Shown: positions 54,136 through 62,940, numbered from the stretch's first letter. The stretch: DNA of 64,000 nucleotides from an uncultured Kiloniellales bacterium (GCA_947258885.1 CAMYKD010000011.1:5834-69833), one strand, 5' to 3'. The notes: a model not told the origin generated them from the letters alone. A program made the numbers and translations.

Positions 54136-55188
54136 ATGACCAACTTCTGCTCGGACAACACGGCGGGCGCCAGCCCGCAGATCCTGGAGGCCCTGGCGCG
54201 GGAGGCCGCGGGCAAGGTCATGCCCTACGGCAACGACGACCTGACCCGCCGGGTCGAGGCCCGCCTGCGGGAGGTCTTCGAGACCGACTGCGCGGTCTTT
54301 CCGGTGGCGACCGGTACCGCGGCCAACGTACTCGGCCTGTCCGTGATGACGCCGCCCTACGGCGCGGTCTATTGCCACAAGGATTCGCACATCAACGTCG
54401 ACGAATGCGGCGCGCCCGAGTTCTTCACCGGCGGCGCCAAGCTGGTGACCCTGGACGGCGCCCACGGCAAGCTGACGCCCGAGATCCTGACCGGCGCGAT
54501 TGGCGGCGTCGGCGACGTGCACCACGTCCAGCCGGCGGCGGTCAGCCTGGCCCAGGCGACCGAATCCGGCACGCTCTATACGCCGGAGGAGGTCGCGGCG
54601 ATCGGCGATCTGGCGCGGCAACGCGGCCTCGGCCTGCAGATGGACGGCGCCCGCTTCGCCAACGCGCTGGTCGCGCTCGGCTGCCGCCCGGCCGAGATCA
54701 CCTGGAAAGCCGGGGTCGACGCGCTGGCCTTCGGCGCCACCAAGAACGGCGCGCTGGCCGCGGAGGCGGTCGTGCTGTTCAAGCCGGAGCTGGCCCGGAC
54801 CTTCGCCTACCGGCGCAAGCGCGGCGGCCACCTGTTCTCCAAGATGCGGTTCCTGTCGGCCCAGCTGGACGCCTATCTGGCGGACGGCCTCTGGCTCGCC
54901 AACGCGCGCCACGCCAACGCCCAGGCCGCCCGCCTGGCCGAAGGCCTGGCCGGCCTGCCCGGGGCACGCCTGCTGCATCCGGTCGAGGCCAACGAAATCT
55001 TCGCGGTCTTGCCCGAGCCGGTCATCGAGGGCCTCTTCGCCGCGGGCTTCCAGTTCTACCGCTGGGCTGCCGGGGGCGAAAATGCCGTGCGCCTGGTCGC
55101 CGCCTTCGACACGGCGCCCGAGGACGTGGAGGCCTTCCTGGCCGCCGCCCGGCGGCTGGCCGGCGCGGCGGTGCCGGAAACCGCCTGA
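54136..55188 (+). CDS. ltaE: Low-specificity L-threonine aldolase
   Basis: A PLP enzyme cleaving threonine/allo-threonine to glycine and acetaldehyde. The 350 residues contain MPYGNDDLTRRVEARLRE, FPVATGTAANVLGLSVM, LQMDGARFANALVALG and the PLP lysine in FGATKNGALAAEAVVLF. Length matches. It starts 38 bp after a palindromic repeat and ends 83 bp before tRNA-Glu. Confidence 0.93.
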   Translation: MTNFCSDNTAGASPQILEALAREAAGKVMPYGNDDLTRRVEARLREVFETDCAVFPVATGTAANVLGLSVMTPPYGAVYCHKDSHINVDECGAPEFFTGGAKLVTLDGAHGKLTPEILTGAIGGVGDVHHVQPAAVSLAQATESGTLYTPEEVAAIGDLARQRGLGLQMDGARFANALVALGCRPAEITWKAGVDALAFGATKNGALAAEAVVLFKPELARTFAYRRKRGGHLFSKMRFLSAQLDAYLADGLWLANARHANAQAARLAEGLAGLPGARLLHPVEANEIFAVLPEPVIEGLFAAGFQFYRWAAGGENAVRLVAAFDTAPEDVEAFLAAARRLAGAAVPETA

Positions 55189-55220
55189 GGCGGCGAGCCC
55201 CCGGAACCGCCACGAGGCCC

Positions 55221-55249
55221 TTGTATCCGGCCGCGCGATTGGCTACATC
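55221..55249 (+). promoter_or_regulatory. Probable promoter of tRNA-Glu
   Basis: TTGTAT at 55221-55226 and TACATC at 55244-55249, spacer 17 bp, are about 22 bp before the mature tRNA start. Position and spacing fit a tRNA promoter. Confidence 0.5.
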
Positions 55250-55271
55250 AATGGCCCGCGCGCGGCCACCT

Positions 55272-55347
55272 GTCCCCTTCGTCTAGTGGCCTAGGACATC
55301 GCCCTCTCACGGCGAAAACAGGGGTTCGACTCCCCTAGGGGACGCCA
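55272..55347 (+). tRNA. tRNA-Glu (anticodon CUC)
   Basis: A 76-nt cloverleaf: acceptor GTCCCCT/AGGGGAC, D-arm with AGTGGCCTAGGACA, anticodon stem TCGCC/GGCGA around the loop CTCTCAC (anticodon CTC), T-arm AGGGGTTCGACTCCCCT, discriminator G and an encoded CCA. It stands just before the toxin-antitoxin and helicase genes; no repeated copy of its 3' end (attachment site) was seen downstream. Confidence 0.97.
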
Positions 55348-55488
55348 AATTGTCTTGGCCTTCTGCCCGCGGATCTCTCATCGGGCGCGTGTTCCACTTC
55401 AAAAAGCTGGATATATCACGAACATCGACGCCGCCAGGGTCGGTCTATGGCGCTCGAAATTCTCGGTTCCAGGGGCCGACGCCTCGCC

Positions 55489-55890
55489 TCATAGGCAAGG
55501 CGTGATGTCCGTCCGCGCAAAGTCGTCGCCCTTGAACAGCATGGGCTCGCCGCTGTCCTTGGCGAGCGCATAGGAAAAGCAGTCTCCGTAGTTGAGGCCC
55601 GCGACGTTCATGCCCTTGCCGTAGCGCAGGTAGGCGTCGCGGGCCAGTTCCACCTGCGCCGCAGTGACGGATTCGATCGTCAGGTCCAGGTCTCGTATGA
55701 CGCCGTCCAGGATGGTCAGTGCGTGTCGAGCGCTATTCGGACCGGCTCGGCGAGCCACCACGATGGATGCCTCTATCGCCGATGCCGCGGAGAGGAGCCG
55801 GGCACTCTCTTGCTCGATCGCCTGTTCGAGCCGTTCGTGACCGGGCTCGCTATAGATGATCGCGATCAAGGCCGAGGTATCGACCACCAT
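55489..55890 (-). CDS. vapC: PIN-domain toxin, VapC-like
   Basis: The 133-residue PIN ribonuclease fold begins MVVDTSALIAIIYSEPGHER and continues with the acidic residues in SAIEASIVVARR and NYGDCFSYALAKDSGEPMLFKGDDFA. VapC toxins cleave tRNA or rRNA. The start overlaps the antitoxin stop (TGATG), as usual for such modules. It lies 141 bp after tRNA-Glu on the opposite strand, and the gap holds nothing recognisable. Confidence 0.93.
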   Translation of the reverse strand: MVVDTSALIAIIYSEPGHERLEQAIEQESARLLSAASAIEASIVVARRAGPNSARHALTILDGVIRDLDLTIESVTAAQVELARDAYLRYGKGMNVAGLNYGDCFSYALAKDSGEPMLFKGDDFARTDITPCL

Positions 55891-56285
55891 CAGCGCGGAA
55901 GCCCGGCCTCGTCATACTCCAGAAGCTCGTCCGCGCTTCGATCGTCCGCGACAGGTAGTCGCGAAATTTCTCTCTGTTTTTCTCTCAACAGCGTCCGGTC
56001 GATCTTCTTGCCGCCTTGTCGTTGTGCCCGCTCAAGCAAATTGCGCAACACGGACGCCGCGGGCGGCTTGGCCGCGGCGATCGCCTCGAGGTCCTCGGCG
56101 CTCAGGTCCTCGACCCGCAGGACATCGCGATCGCGACGCTTGAGGCGGCCGTATTCGTCAGCGGAAAGAACCACGATCTTGTCCCGGCCGTTACGGGTGA
56201 CGGTCAAGGGTTCGCGCAGGGCCAAATCCTGGTAGAGACCGACTTTCTTCTGGAACTCGGTCGACGATACGCGGCGCACAGGCAT
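55890..56285 (-). CDS. Phd/YefM-type antitoxin, long form
   Basis: The N-terminal half (VSSTEFQKKVGLYQDLALRE, TVTRNGRDKIVVLSADEYGR) is a Phd/YefM DNA-binding domain. From ATG 56285 the protein has 131 residues, clearly more than the usual 75-90. The additional C-terminal part (LSAEDLEAIAAAKPPAAS to DDRSADELLEYDEAGLPR) is helical and acidic at the end. The upstream track start (56339) would swallow the operator. It pairs with the VapC-like PIN toxin rather than Doc or YoeB. Confidence 0.88.
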   Translation of the reverse strand: MPVRRVSSTEFQKKVGLYQDLALREPLTVTRNGRDKIVVLSADEYGRLKRRDRDVLRVEDLSAEDLEAIAAAKPPAASVLRNLLERAQRQGGKKIDRTLLREKQREISRLPVADDRSADELLEYDEAGLPR

Positions 56286-56292
56286 CCCCGTT

Positions 56293-56315
56293 GTATTAAG
56301 GATTACACTTAATAT
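56293..56315 (-). promoter_or_regulatory. Operator of the Phd-PIN module
   Basis: GTATTAAG-GATTACA-CTTAATAT is an inverted repeat (7 of 8 positions) eight bases before the antitoxin ATG. Further palindromes ATACGTAT and ATCCGGAT follow outward. The stretch is AT-rich in contrast to its surroundings. Confidence 0.5.
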
Positions 56316-56523
56316 ACGTATTATCCGGATATTTGTCAAGATCGTAGCTATCTATGGCAGGTGGCTTCTGGTGTCGGAATGGCCGCTGCCGCGCACCAAC
56401 GGCACCACTAGCACCCAGTACTCATTTTCATCCCCTATGGTACGCCGGATCCGCTCAAACTCCGAATTTCAAAGGACAAGTGCCCGCTCTTACGCGTCCC
56501 GGCGTAGCGACGCAGCCTCTCTC

Positions 56524-59376
56524 TCAAGGCGTCGCGGCGCACTCGATCGAGGAGCCGACGCGCGCGAGGACTCCTTCGGCGGAGTCGATGAGAGCGGCAA
56601 TGTGCACGGCCGCCGACTCCTCGTCTGGGCCGGAGGCCTGGATCGAGGCCACGGCGGCGACGGTTTCGCCACCCAGCAGACCCTTGGCGACGAGATCCTC
56701 CGTGCGTTCAGACAACGATGCGGCCGGCTCGGCATCGCCCGCCCCGTTTCCGGTGCTCAACACGGCCATAGAGGTCACGGCCGCCGTGACCGCGTCCTGG
56801 AGCGGCGCCCGGGCCTCGACCGCGAATCCGCCGCCGGCCAGGAGCGCCGCCATGCGCAGCTTCCGTTCCGCATCGCTGTAGAGCGTGCGGGCATGCGCCA
56901 GCCGCTGCTGGTGACGTTCGGCGGTGTCGTCGAGGGAAGGCGCGCGGTGCAGCTGCCGCCGCTCGCCGGCGAAGCTCACGATGCCGGCTTCGGCCAGCCG
57001 CTTGAGCGCGGCAAAGCCGGCGCGGTCCAGGACCTCGATGCGCGGCGCGGCAAGGCCGGGGTCGCCGTCCGGCGCGCCGGGCGCGCGCGCCAGCCGCTCG
57101 ATCTCCTGTGCCGCGGTTCCGGGCGCGCCGTCGATGACCGCCAGCACGCTCTCCCGGCCGTTGGCGTCGCTGTGCGCCTCGAGCAGCAGCAGGCCGTCGC
57201 CGTGCCGCGCGACGAGGTCCGCGTGCAGCCGTTCGGCGAAGGTCTCGCGGCCGGCCGGCGGTGCGTCGCCCGTCCCGGTCGCCATCGCCGCCTCCAGGCG
57301 TTCGATGAAGGCCTTGCGGCCCGAGGGCATGCGCAGCGCCTTCAGATCGCCCCGGCCGTCGAGCACGCCCTCGGCCAAGTCCTGCTTCTGCGACAGGAGA
57401 TGCAGGATCCGGTGCTCGATCGAGTCCTCCGTGACCAAGTTGATGACGCTGACCGCTCGGCGCTGGTGCTTGCGCCACGCGCGCGCGATGCGCTGCTCGA
57501 GCTTTGCCGGGTTCCAGGGGAGGTCGAGGTTGATCACCACGTTGGCCGCCTGCAGGTTGAGGCCGACGCTGCCCGAGTCGCTCGACAGCAACAGGCGGCA
57601 GTCCGGGTCGTCCTTGAACCGTCTGATCTCGGCACGGCGTCGCGCCTGCGGCACGGCGCCGGTGTGCCAGGCCGTCTCCAGGTCCATTTCGCGCGCCAGC
57701 TCGCCGACCAGTTCGAGCATGCGCACCCACTCGGAGAAGACGATGACCTTGCATTGGGGCTCGGCCAGGAAGTCGGCCAAGATGCCCTCCAGCTCCTCCA
57801 GCTTTGGGCAGTCCCGGCAGTCTTGATCGAGGATGTAGGGCGTGTCGCAAGTCATACGCATGCAGGCGAGCCATTTCTGCAGCCGGTCGAATTCCTCCTT
57901 GGTGAGGCTGCGCCGGCGCGCGACGGCCAGCAGGCGGGCGGCCCGCGCCTCGTAGTCCTGGTAGCGCAGGCGCTGTTCGCCCGTCATGGCGACGAAGTAG
58001 TTGGTCACGGTCCTCGCCGGGAGCTGGTCCTCGATCTCGCTCTTGCGCCGGCGCAGCATGACCGGCCCGAGGCGCCGATGCAGCTCTTCCAGGTTGCGGT
58101 AGTCGACCGGACGTCCGCGCTCGTCGAGCTCGTAAAAGTCGCGGTTGAAGCGGAACAGCGGTCCAAGCAACCCCGGGTCCAGGTACTGCACGATCGAGTA
58201 GACTTCGTCGATGCGGTTCTCCAGCGGCGTGCCGGTGAGCACGAAGGCGTAAGGGCTCTTGAGGCCCTTGACGGCGCGCGCCGTCTTGGTCTGCCAGTTC
58301 TTGATGCGCTGTGCCTCGTCGAGGATCACGACGTCCGGCTCGAGTATGCCGTTGATGTCGGGACCGTCCGGGATAACCTGCTCGTAGTTGCCCAGGTTGA
58401 AGAACGCGGGGTCCCGGTAGGCTTGCAGCCGCTTGGCGCGACCGCCCTCGACGATCCGCGCCGACAGGTCGGTGAAGCGGGCGATTTGCTCCTGCCACTC
58501 GGCCTTGAGCGAGGCCGGGCAGACCACCAGGACACGGGCGATTCCACGCCTGCGGCGCAGCAACTCGCAGGCGGCGATCGCCTGCACCGTCTTCCCCAGG
58601 CCCATCTCGTCCGCCAACAGCGCGCGCTCGCCGAAGGCCAGGTGCAGCATTCCGTCGCGCTGATAGGGGAGCAGGGGATGGCGCAACAACTCGAGCTCGA
58701 CTCGGCTGTGAGCCGCCTCGGCGACGTAACGCTCGCGCTCGTGCCGTCGCGCGACCCGCCCGCGCTCATCCTCCAGCCAGTCCTCCAGATGCCGTGAAAG
58801 CCGTATCAGGTCGCGCAGATCCTCGGGCAGCGCCGCGATGGCATCGCGCAAGGCCGGCAGGGCGACGAGCGCATCGCCGAGAAGGACATCCTCGTCCGAG
58901 AAAAAGCTCGTCAGGACCTCGCGAAAAGGTCCTGCCCGCTCTGTCGCCGGCCAGAGGATGCGCACACGGGCTTCGCCGTGCCGGCGGAGATAGACTTCTG
59001 CCCGCGGGCTGCCAAGTCGGGCCGCGCGATCGAACAGCCGCGCCCGTCCCCGGCGCAGGGTAAAGAGGGCGCCCTCGATGTGCTTGCACGTGCCGAGGCC
59101 GTTGACCCTGTGGTCGATGCAGCCGCAGGAGTTGTCGAGCGAGGCCAGCGAGCGGATCTCGACGTCGTAGCGAGAGCCGCTTGCGGAGCGCACGCGGAAG
59201 GTCCCGAAGAACTCCCGGTCCGGCTCCCGCGCCTCGACCTCGATGACCTCGGCCCGCCCGCGCCAGCGGCGGCGCTCGACCTCCTCCTGGTCCGTCGTGT
59301 TCCAACCGAGGAAACTGGGCGGGCGGGCGATGACCCGCCGCGCCCGGCGCTTGCCACCACGCATTGCGCCTGCCAT
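56524..59376 (-). CDS. SWIM zinc-finger SNF2-family helicase
   Basis: A 950-residue SF2 helicase of SNF2/RapA type. A SWIM finger lies near residues 80-100 (SCGCIDHRVNGLGTCKHIEG), followed by a linker, then Walker A LLADEMGLGKTVQAIAACEL, a DEAQ motif II (DVVILDEAQRIKNWQTK), LTGTPLENRIDEVYSIVQYL, and the helicase C motifs SSDSGSVGLNLQAANVVINL and QRIARAWRKHQRRAV. The C-terminal 250 residues are alanine-rich, partly helical and unassigned. I start at ATG 59376, six codons after the track's TTG. It neighbours a toxin-antitoxin pair and may be accessory DNA; chromatin-type remodelling of DNA-protein complexes is the expected biochemistry. Confidence 0.88.
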   Translation of the reverse strand: MAGAMRGGKRRARRVIARPPSFLGWNTTDQEEVERRRWRGRAEVIEVEAREPDREFFGTFRVRSASGSRYDVEIRSLASLDNSCGCIDHRVNGLGTCKHIEGALFTLRRGRARLFDRAARLGSPRAEVYLRRHGEARVRILWPATERAGPFREVLTSFFSDEDVLLGDALVALPALRDAIAALPEDLRDLIRLSRHLEDWLEDERGRVARRHERERYVAEAAHSRVELELLRHPLLPYQRDGMLHLAFGERALLADEMGLGKTVQAIAACELLRRRRGIARVLVVCPASLKAEWQEQIARFTDLSARIVEGGRAKRLQAYRDPAFFNLGNYEQVIPDGPDINGILEPDVVILDEAQRIKNWQTKTARAVKGLKSPYAFVLTGTPLENRIDEVYSIVQYLDPGLLGPLFRFNRDFYELDERGRPVDYRNLEELHRRLGPVMLRRRKSEIEDQLPARTVTNYFVAMTGEQRLRYQDYEARAARLLAVARRRSLTKEEFDRLQKWLACMRMTCDTPYILDQDCRDCPKLEELEGILADFLAEPQCKVIVFSEWVRMLELVGELAREMDLETAWHTGAVPQARRRAEIRRFKDDPDCRLLLSSDSGSVGLNLQAANVVINLDLPWNPAKLEQRIARAWRKHQRRAVSVINLVTEDSIEHRILHLLSQKQDLAEGVLDGRGDLKALRMPSGRKAFIERLEAAMATGTGDAPPAGRETFAERLHADLVARHGDGLLLLEAHSDANGRESVLAVIDGAPGTAAQEIERLARAPGAPDGDPGLAAPRIEVLDRAGFAALKRLAEAGIVSFAGERRQLHRAPSLDDTAERHQQRLAHARTLYSDAERKLRMAALLAGGGFAVEARAPLQDAVTAAVTSMAVLSTGNGAGDAEPAASLSERTEDLVAKGLLGGETVAAVASIQASGPDEESAAVHIAALIDSAEGVLARVGSSIECAATP

Positions 59377-59520
59377 GCGTTGCTTTCCGGACAATGCGAC
59401 GACTCCCCTGAAAGGCCTTCGACCGAGGAACCATGTGCGGCGTCTGTCGAATCAGCCGGCACATGACATCCCAATATGTAGTAGGTGCCTGCCAGGATCA
59501 ACCGCCATATGTGCCGATTT

Positions 59521-60014
59521 GATCCTTAGAAGCCGAAATTCGACCTTGCGCTGGAGCAACCCCCGGGCACATCGGGGCTACGTTCCGGTGGCGAACGCGT
59601 TGTCGAGCGCCGCGTCCTGCCCCGCGACGCAGAGCCACATCCAACGGTGTCGATGCGGCTTCGGAGATTCGGGTTGCACAAAAGTCTTGCCGAGGCCCGC
59701 ATCAAGGCCTCGATGAAGCCGTGGCGTGGAGGCACCGGGCCGAGAATTCGCCAGCAGGACCGGATGTCCTTTGCGCGTCCATCCTGCGCAGCGGCCGGCG
59801 GACGTGGCGAAGGCTCTTGCACTTGGAATCCCGGAGCGTTTTGGATTGCCGGCCTGGGCGGGCGATGCTTGGCCGGTCGCGTCCGTGCGTGGGCGCCAGG
59901 GCTTCCGCGCGGCTTGTGCGAAAACTCACAGCCCTCCGCGTGGCGCCGGGCTAGACCATGGAGGGGGAGACCGCCGGTTCGTGTCCGTGACACGCCGGCG
60001 CTTGGGGATTCGAA
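59521..60014 (+). other. About 490 bp without a supportable gene
   Basis: Several overlapping ORFs cross this stretch in both directions, but none has a family-like composition, a consistent start signal or continuity with a known protein. It may be decayed coding sequence. I see no RNA gene, repeat or mobile-element end in it. Confidence 0.4.
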
Positions 60015-60379
60015 ATGGATTACGTGGTCAACAGGGTGGATCACTACCGGGTCCGGCATCATGGGACGAGCGCCTACGGACCGCAGGACCTAAAGGCGTG
60101 GCTCAGTCTCGCTTCTACCGGCCCGAGGCGCTGGAGTCCCGGCAGGACTGGATCGACCCGCTCGGCCGCCCGCAAGGCCACATGCCGATCGACGAGCTCG
60201 CCGCCGTGCTGGACATGCTGCGCAACGAACGGCCGGTCTATCTTCACTGGTCGGAGGCCTGGCGGCAGACCTGGCTGGATACCCGCGCCGAGCCGGTCCG
60301 CGAGGCGGCGGTGTCGGACCCCGCCCGTCCGGCCGACCAAACCGTGTTGCCGTTTTCCGTGCGCCCCAGGAAACCGTAA
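60015..60379 (+). pseudogene. Small hypothetical gene, probably frameshifted
   Basis: From ATG 60015 one frame reads [29 protein letters not shown], then degenerates. From about 60100 a second frame continues with protein-like sequence [18 protein letters not shown], then [20 protein letters not shown] and a stop at 60379. Together they would give about 120 residues. GGGGA precedes the ATG. A single indel near 60095-60105 would explain the switch. The family is not recognised. The track ORFs 59726-60379 and 60015-60419 each capture only one half. Confidence 0.5.
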
Positions 60380-60495
60380 GCCGAAGATTCGTGCTGCGCC
60401 GGCGGCCCGCGCCCGGTAGTGTGGCGCGGGCGGGCCGCTCCGGCGTATCGACGCCGGGCGCCCGCCCGTTCCGATCGACCAGCAAAGAGGCCGGC

Positions 60496-61182
60496 ATGAC
60501 CTACGTGGTTCCCTTTCCCGAGGCTCCCTCGCTCGACGTCGTCGGCGAGGGCGGGCGCTTTCCCGTGCGCCGCATCTTCTGCGTCGGCCGCAACTACGCG
60601 GCCCATGCGCGCGAGATGGGCAAGGACCCGGACCGCGAGCCGCCGTTCTTCTTCATGAAGCCGGCCGAGGCCATCGTGCCGAGCGGCGCCAAGCTCCCCT
60701 ATCCCCCCTTCACCCGGGATCTCCATCACGAGATCGAGCTGGTGGCGGCGATCGGCCGGGAGGGCGCGGAGATCGCGGAAAGCGCGGCGCTCGATTACGT
60801 CTACGGCTATGCCGTGGGGATCGACCTGACCTGCCGCGACCTGCAGGCCGAGGCGAAAAAGATGGGCCGCCCCTGGGAGGTCGCCAAGGGCTTCGACCGC
60901 TCCGCGCCCTGCGGCGCGGTCCAACCGGCCAGCGCCATCGGCCATCCCGCGTCCGGGCCGATCTGGCTCAGGGTCGGCGACGAGCCGAAGCAATCCGGCG
61001 ACCTGGCGGAGCTGATCTGGCCGGTGCCGGCGCTGATCTCGATCCTGTCGCGCACCTTCCGGCTGCTGCCGGGCGACCTGATCTTCACCGGGACCCCGGC
61101 GGGCGTCGGACCGCTCGCCCGCGGCGACCGCGTGACCGGCGGTGTCGAGGGCGTCGGAACGGTCGAGATCGAGATCGTGTGA
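60496..61182 (+). CDS. FAH-family hydrolase (acylpyruvase-like)
   Basis: The 228 residues fit the short FAH-fold enzymes related to YcgM/FAHD1. They include [36 protein letters not shown], the metal-site [14 protein letters not shown] and [20 protein letters not shown], and ending [22 protein letters not shown]. Such enzymes hydrolyse acylpyruvates or decarboxylate oxaloacetate. I start at ATG 60496; the track ORF begins 35 codons upstream. It is not in an evident catabolic operon here. Confidence 0.93.
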   Translation: MTYVVPFPEAPSLDVVGEGGRFPVRRIFCVGRNYAAHAREMGKDPDREPPFFFMKPAEAIVPSGAKLPYPPFTRDLHHEIELVAAIGREGAEIAESAALDYVYGYAVGIDLTCRDLQAEAKKMGRPWEVAKGFDRSAPCGAVQPASAIGHPASGPIWLRVGDEPKQSGDLAELIWPVPALISILSRTFRLLPGDLIFTGTPAGVGPLARGDRVTGGVEGVGTVEIEIV

Positions 61183-61290
61183 GGCGTCCTCGCCCGCGGT
61201 CGCGCCGCTGTTCGAGATTGCGGCCGCACCGCTGCCGCTGCCGCATCTGAACCGAGAGACGCCGCGGGTAGAGTCGACGGCGCCTGCCGG

Positions 61291-61734
61291 CAACGAGATC
61301 ATGGGGCCGACGCTCTACGGCGAGGCGCTCAGGTCCATGAAGGCGCCCGGCACGGCCTACGACAACCCGCTCCTGGGCAAGGACCCGCAGTCGGCGCACA
61401 TGAAGGACTACTACAACGGTCCCAACGACAGTCGCGGCGTGCCATCAACAGCGGAATCGTGAACCGGGCGTTCTATCTCGCCGCCACGGACCAGATCGGT
61501 ACCCAGGACGCCGCCAAAATCTGGTATCATGCGCTGCAGAACCTGTGGCCGACGGCGGACTTCAACGACGCCGTGGAGGTCATCGTCGAGTCCGCGGGGA
61601 CCCTGGTCGGAGACGGCGTCGTGCCCGAGGGCACGACCCAGACCGTGCGCCTGGCCTTCAAGGACGTCGGGCTGCCGACCCGACCCGGAGCCCGGCCCCG
61701 CCGGTATCGCGCAGGTCGAACGCGGCCCAGGTAG
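61291..61734 (+). pseudogene. Remnant of an M4 (thermolysin/protealysin-like) metallopeptidase
   Basis: Only the C-terminal part of an M4 peptidase is left. The first frame reads GEALRSMKAPGTAYDNPLLG and QSAHMKDYYNGPNDSRGV, matching the thermolysin-family region around the substrate-binding HMxxYY and G-V-H-I-N-S-G. At about 61443 one base is missing where VHINSG should be encoded, and the second frame continues INSGIVNRAFYLAATDQIG and WYHALQNLWPTADFNDAV. The catalytic HExxH domain is absent upstream. It is both truncated and frameshifted, hence inactive. The adjacent gene is its probable inhibitor. Confidence 0.85.
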
Positions 61735-61774
61735 GCCCGGCCTGCGGGCGGCAACGCGGGGAAGGGATCAGGCG

Positions 61775-62245
61775 ATGTACATCGAGGTCGAATTTTCCGG
61801 CGGCTACGGCAGCCTCTTCGCCGCCAAGCCGCTCGGCTATCGTGCCGACACGGAGGAACTGCCCGAAGAGCTGCGCGACAGGTTGCTCAAGCTGATCCGC
61901 GAGTCCGGCATCCTGGAGCTGGAACCCGCGCCGCAAGCCGGCGGCCCCGGCCCGCAGCGCGACGTCTTCACCGACAGCCTGATCCTCGGCGAGGGGGCCG
62001 AGGCGAAAGCCTTCGCCTTCGACGATGCCAGCGCACCGCCCGCCGTGCGGCCCCTTCCGAACGCTTTGCGCGAGCTCGCCATGGCGGAGCGGCTGCCCGG
62101 TGAGGCGCCCGCCACGGCGCACCGCGATGGTCCTTGGCGAAGCCGCCGCGACTCCCGGCCCGCTCATTGCCGAGACGCTTTCCGCCGCCTTGCCGCCGAG
62201 AGGTTCAGCAGCTCGACCAGAACGGAGAAGGCGATCGCGAAATAG
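61775..62245 (+). CDS. Emfourin-like protealysin inhibitor
   Basis: The sequence starts MYIEVEFSGGYGSLFAAKPL, then ELPEELRDRLLKLIRESGIL and a C-terminal LPNALRELAMAERLPGEAP. This is the layout of emfourin, a protein inhibitor that in Serratia is encoded in an operon with the M4 peptidase protealysin. About 115 residues fit the family. The open frame continues for a further 40 residues of arginine-rich sequence (WRSRRDSRPAHCRDAFRRL) that overlaps the 3' end of terC antisense, so the natural stop codon may have been lost. It lies 40 bp after the decayed M4 gene. Confidence 0.72.
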   Translation: MYIEVEFSGGYGSLFAAKPLGYRADTEELPEELRDRLLKLIRESGILELEPAPQAGGPGPQRDVFTDSLILGEGAEAKAFAFDDASAPPAVRPLPNALRELAMAERLPGEAPATAHRDGPWRSRRDSRPAHCRDAFRRLAAERFSSSTRTEKAIAK

Positions 62246-62889
62246 AGGTAGCCGCGCGGGATGTGGAAATGCAGCCCGTCGGCCACCAGGGCGATCCCGA
62301 TCAGCAGCAGGAAGCTGAGCGCCAGCATCTTGGTCGTGGGGTGGCGCGAGATGAACCCGCTGACCGCCGCGGCGGCGAAGAACATGACCGCGACGGCGAT
62401 GATCACCGCGGTGATCATGATCGGAAGATGCCTGGTCATGCCGACCGCCGTGATGATCGAGTCGAGCGAGAAGATCAGGTCGAGCAGCATGATCTGGGCG
62501 ATCACCAGCCCGAAGCTCCCCTGCGCCGGGCCCTGATCCGCCTCATGATCCTCGCCCTCGACGCTGCGGTGGATCTCCAGCGTCGCCTTGACGAGAAGAA
62601 AGAGGCCGCCGGCGAGCAGGATCAGATCGCGCCAGGACAGGGCGAAGTCGAACACCGTGATGGCCGGGGCGGTAAGCCCAATGATCCAGGCGATGGCGGC
62701 AAGCAGGGCGAGACGCATCACCAGGGCCGCGCCGAGCCCGATCGCCCGCGCCTTGGCCCGCTGTTCGGCCGGCAAGCGCTCGGCCACTAGGGAGATGAAG
62801 ATGACGTTGTCGATCCCGAGCACGATCTCGAGCGCGGTCAAGGTGAGCAGCGCGCCCCAGATCTGAGGATCCGTCAACCAGTCCAACAT
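62164..62889 (-). CDS. TerC-family membrane protein
   Basis: The 241 residues have about seven helices with the family motifs LTALEIVLGIDNVIFISLVA (acidic, likely metal-binding) and QIMLLDLIFSLDSIITAVGM. TerC proteins are linked to tellurite resistance and, more generally, to manganese or calcium export and protein metalation. ATG 62889 is preceded by GGGGAGG; the track ORF adds 13 residues. Its C-terminal end overlaps the read-through of the emfourin gene by 82 bp on the opposite strand. Confidence 0.92.
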   Translation of the reverse strand: MLDWLTDPQIWGALLTLTALEIVLGIDNVIFISLVAERLPAEQRAKARAIGLGAALVMRLALLAAIAWIIGLTAPAITVFDFALSWRDLILLAGGLFLLVKATLEIHRSVEGEDHEADQGPAQGSFGLVIAQIMLLDLIFSLDSIITAVGMTRHLPIMITAVIIAVAVMFFAAAAVSGFISRHPTTKMLALSFLLLIGIALVADGLHFHIPRGYLYFAIAFSVLVELLNLSAARRRKASRQ

Positions 62890-62940
62890 GCGAGCCTCCC
62901 CGATGCTGTTTGTTTCAGGCCGTTCCACGGCCGGCAGGAA

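Noticed and set aside
55348-55488. Attachment-site duplicate of the tRNA-Glu 3' end
   Set aside because: No second copy of the tRNA 3' sequence was found in the rest of the window, and no integrase is present.
62890-62940. yybP-ykoY (manganese) riboswitch before terC
   Set aside because: The 50-bp leader has only a GGGGAGG ribosome-binding site. The paired helices and conserved loops of that riboswitch are not present.
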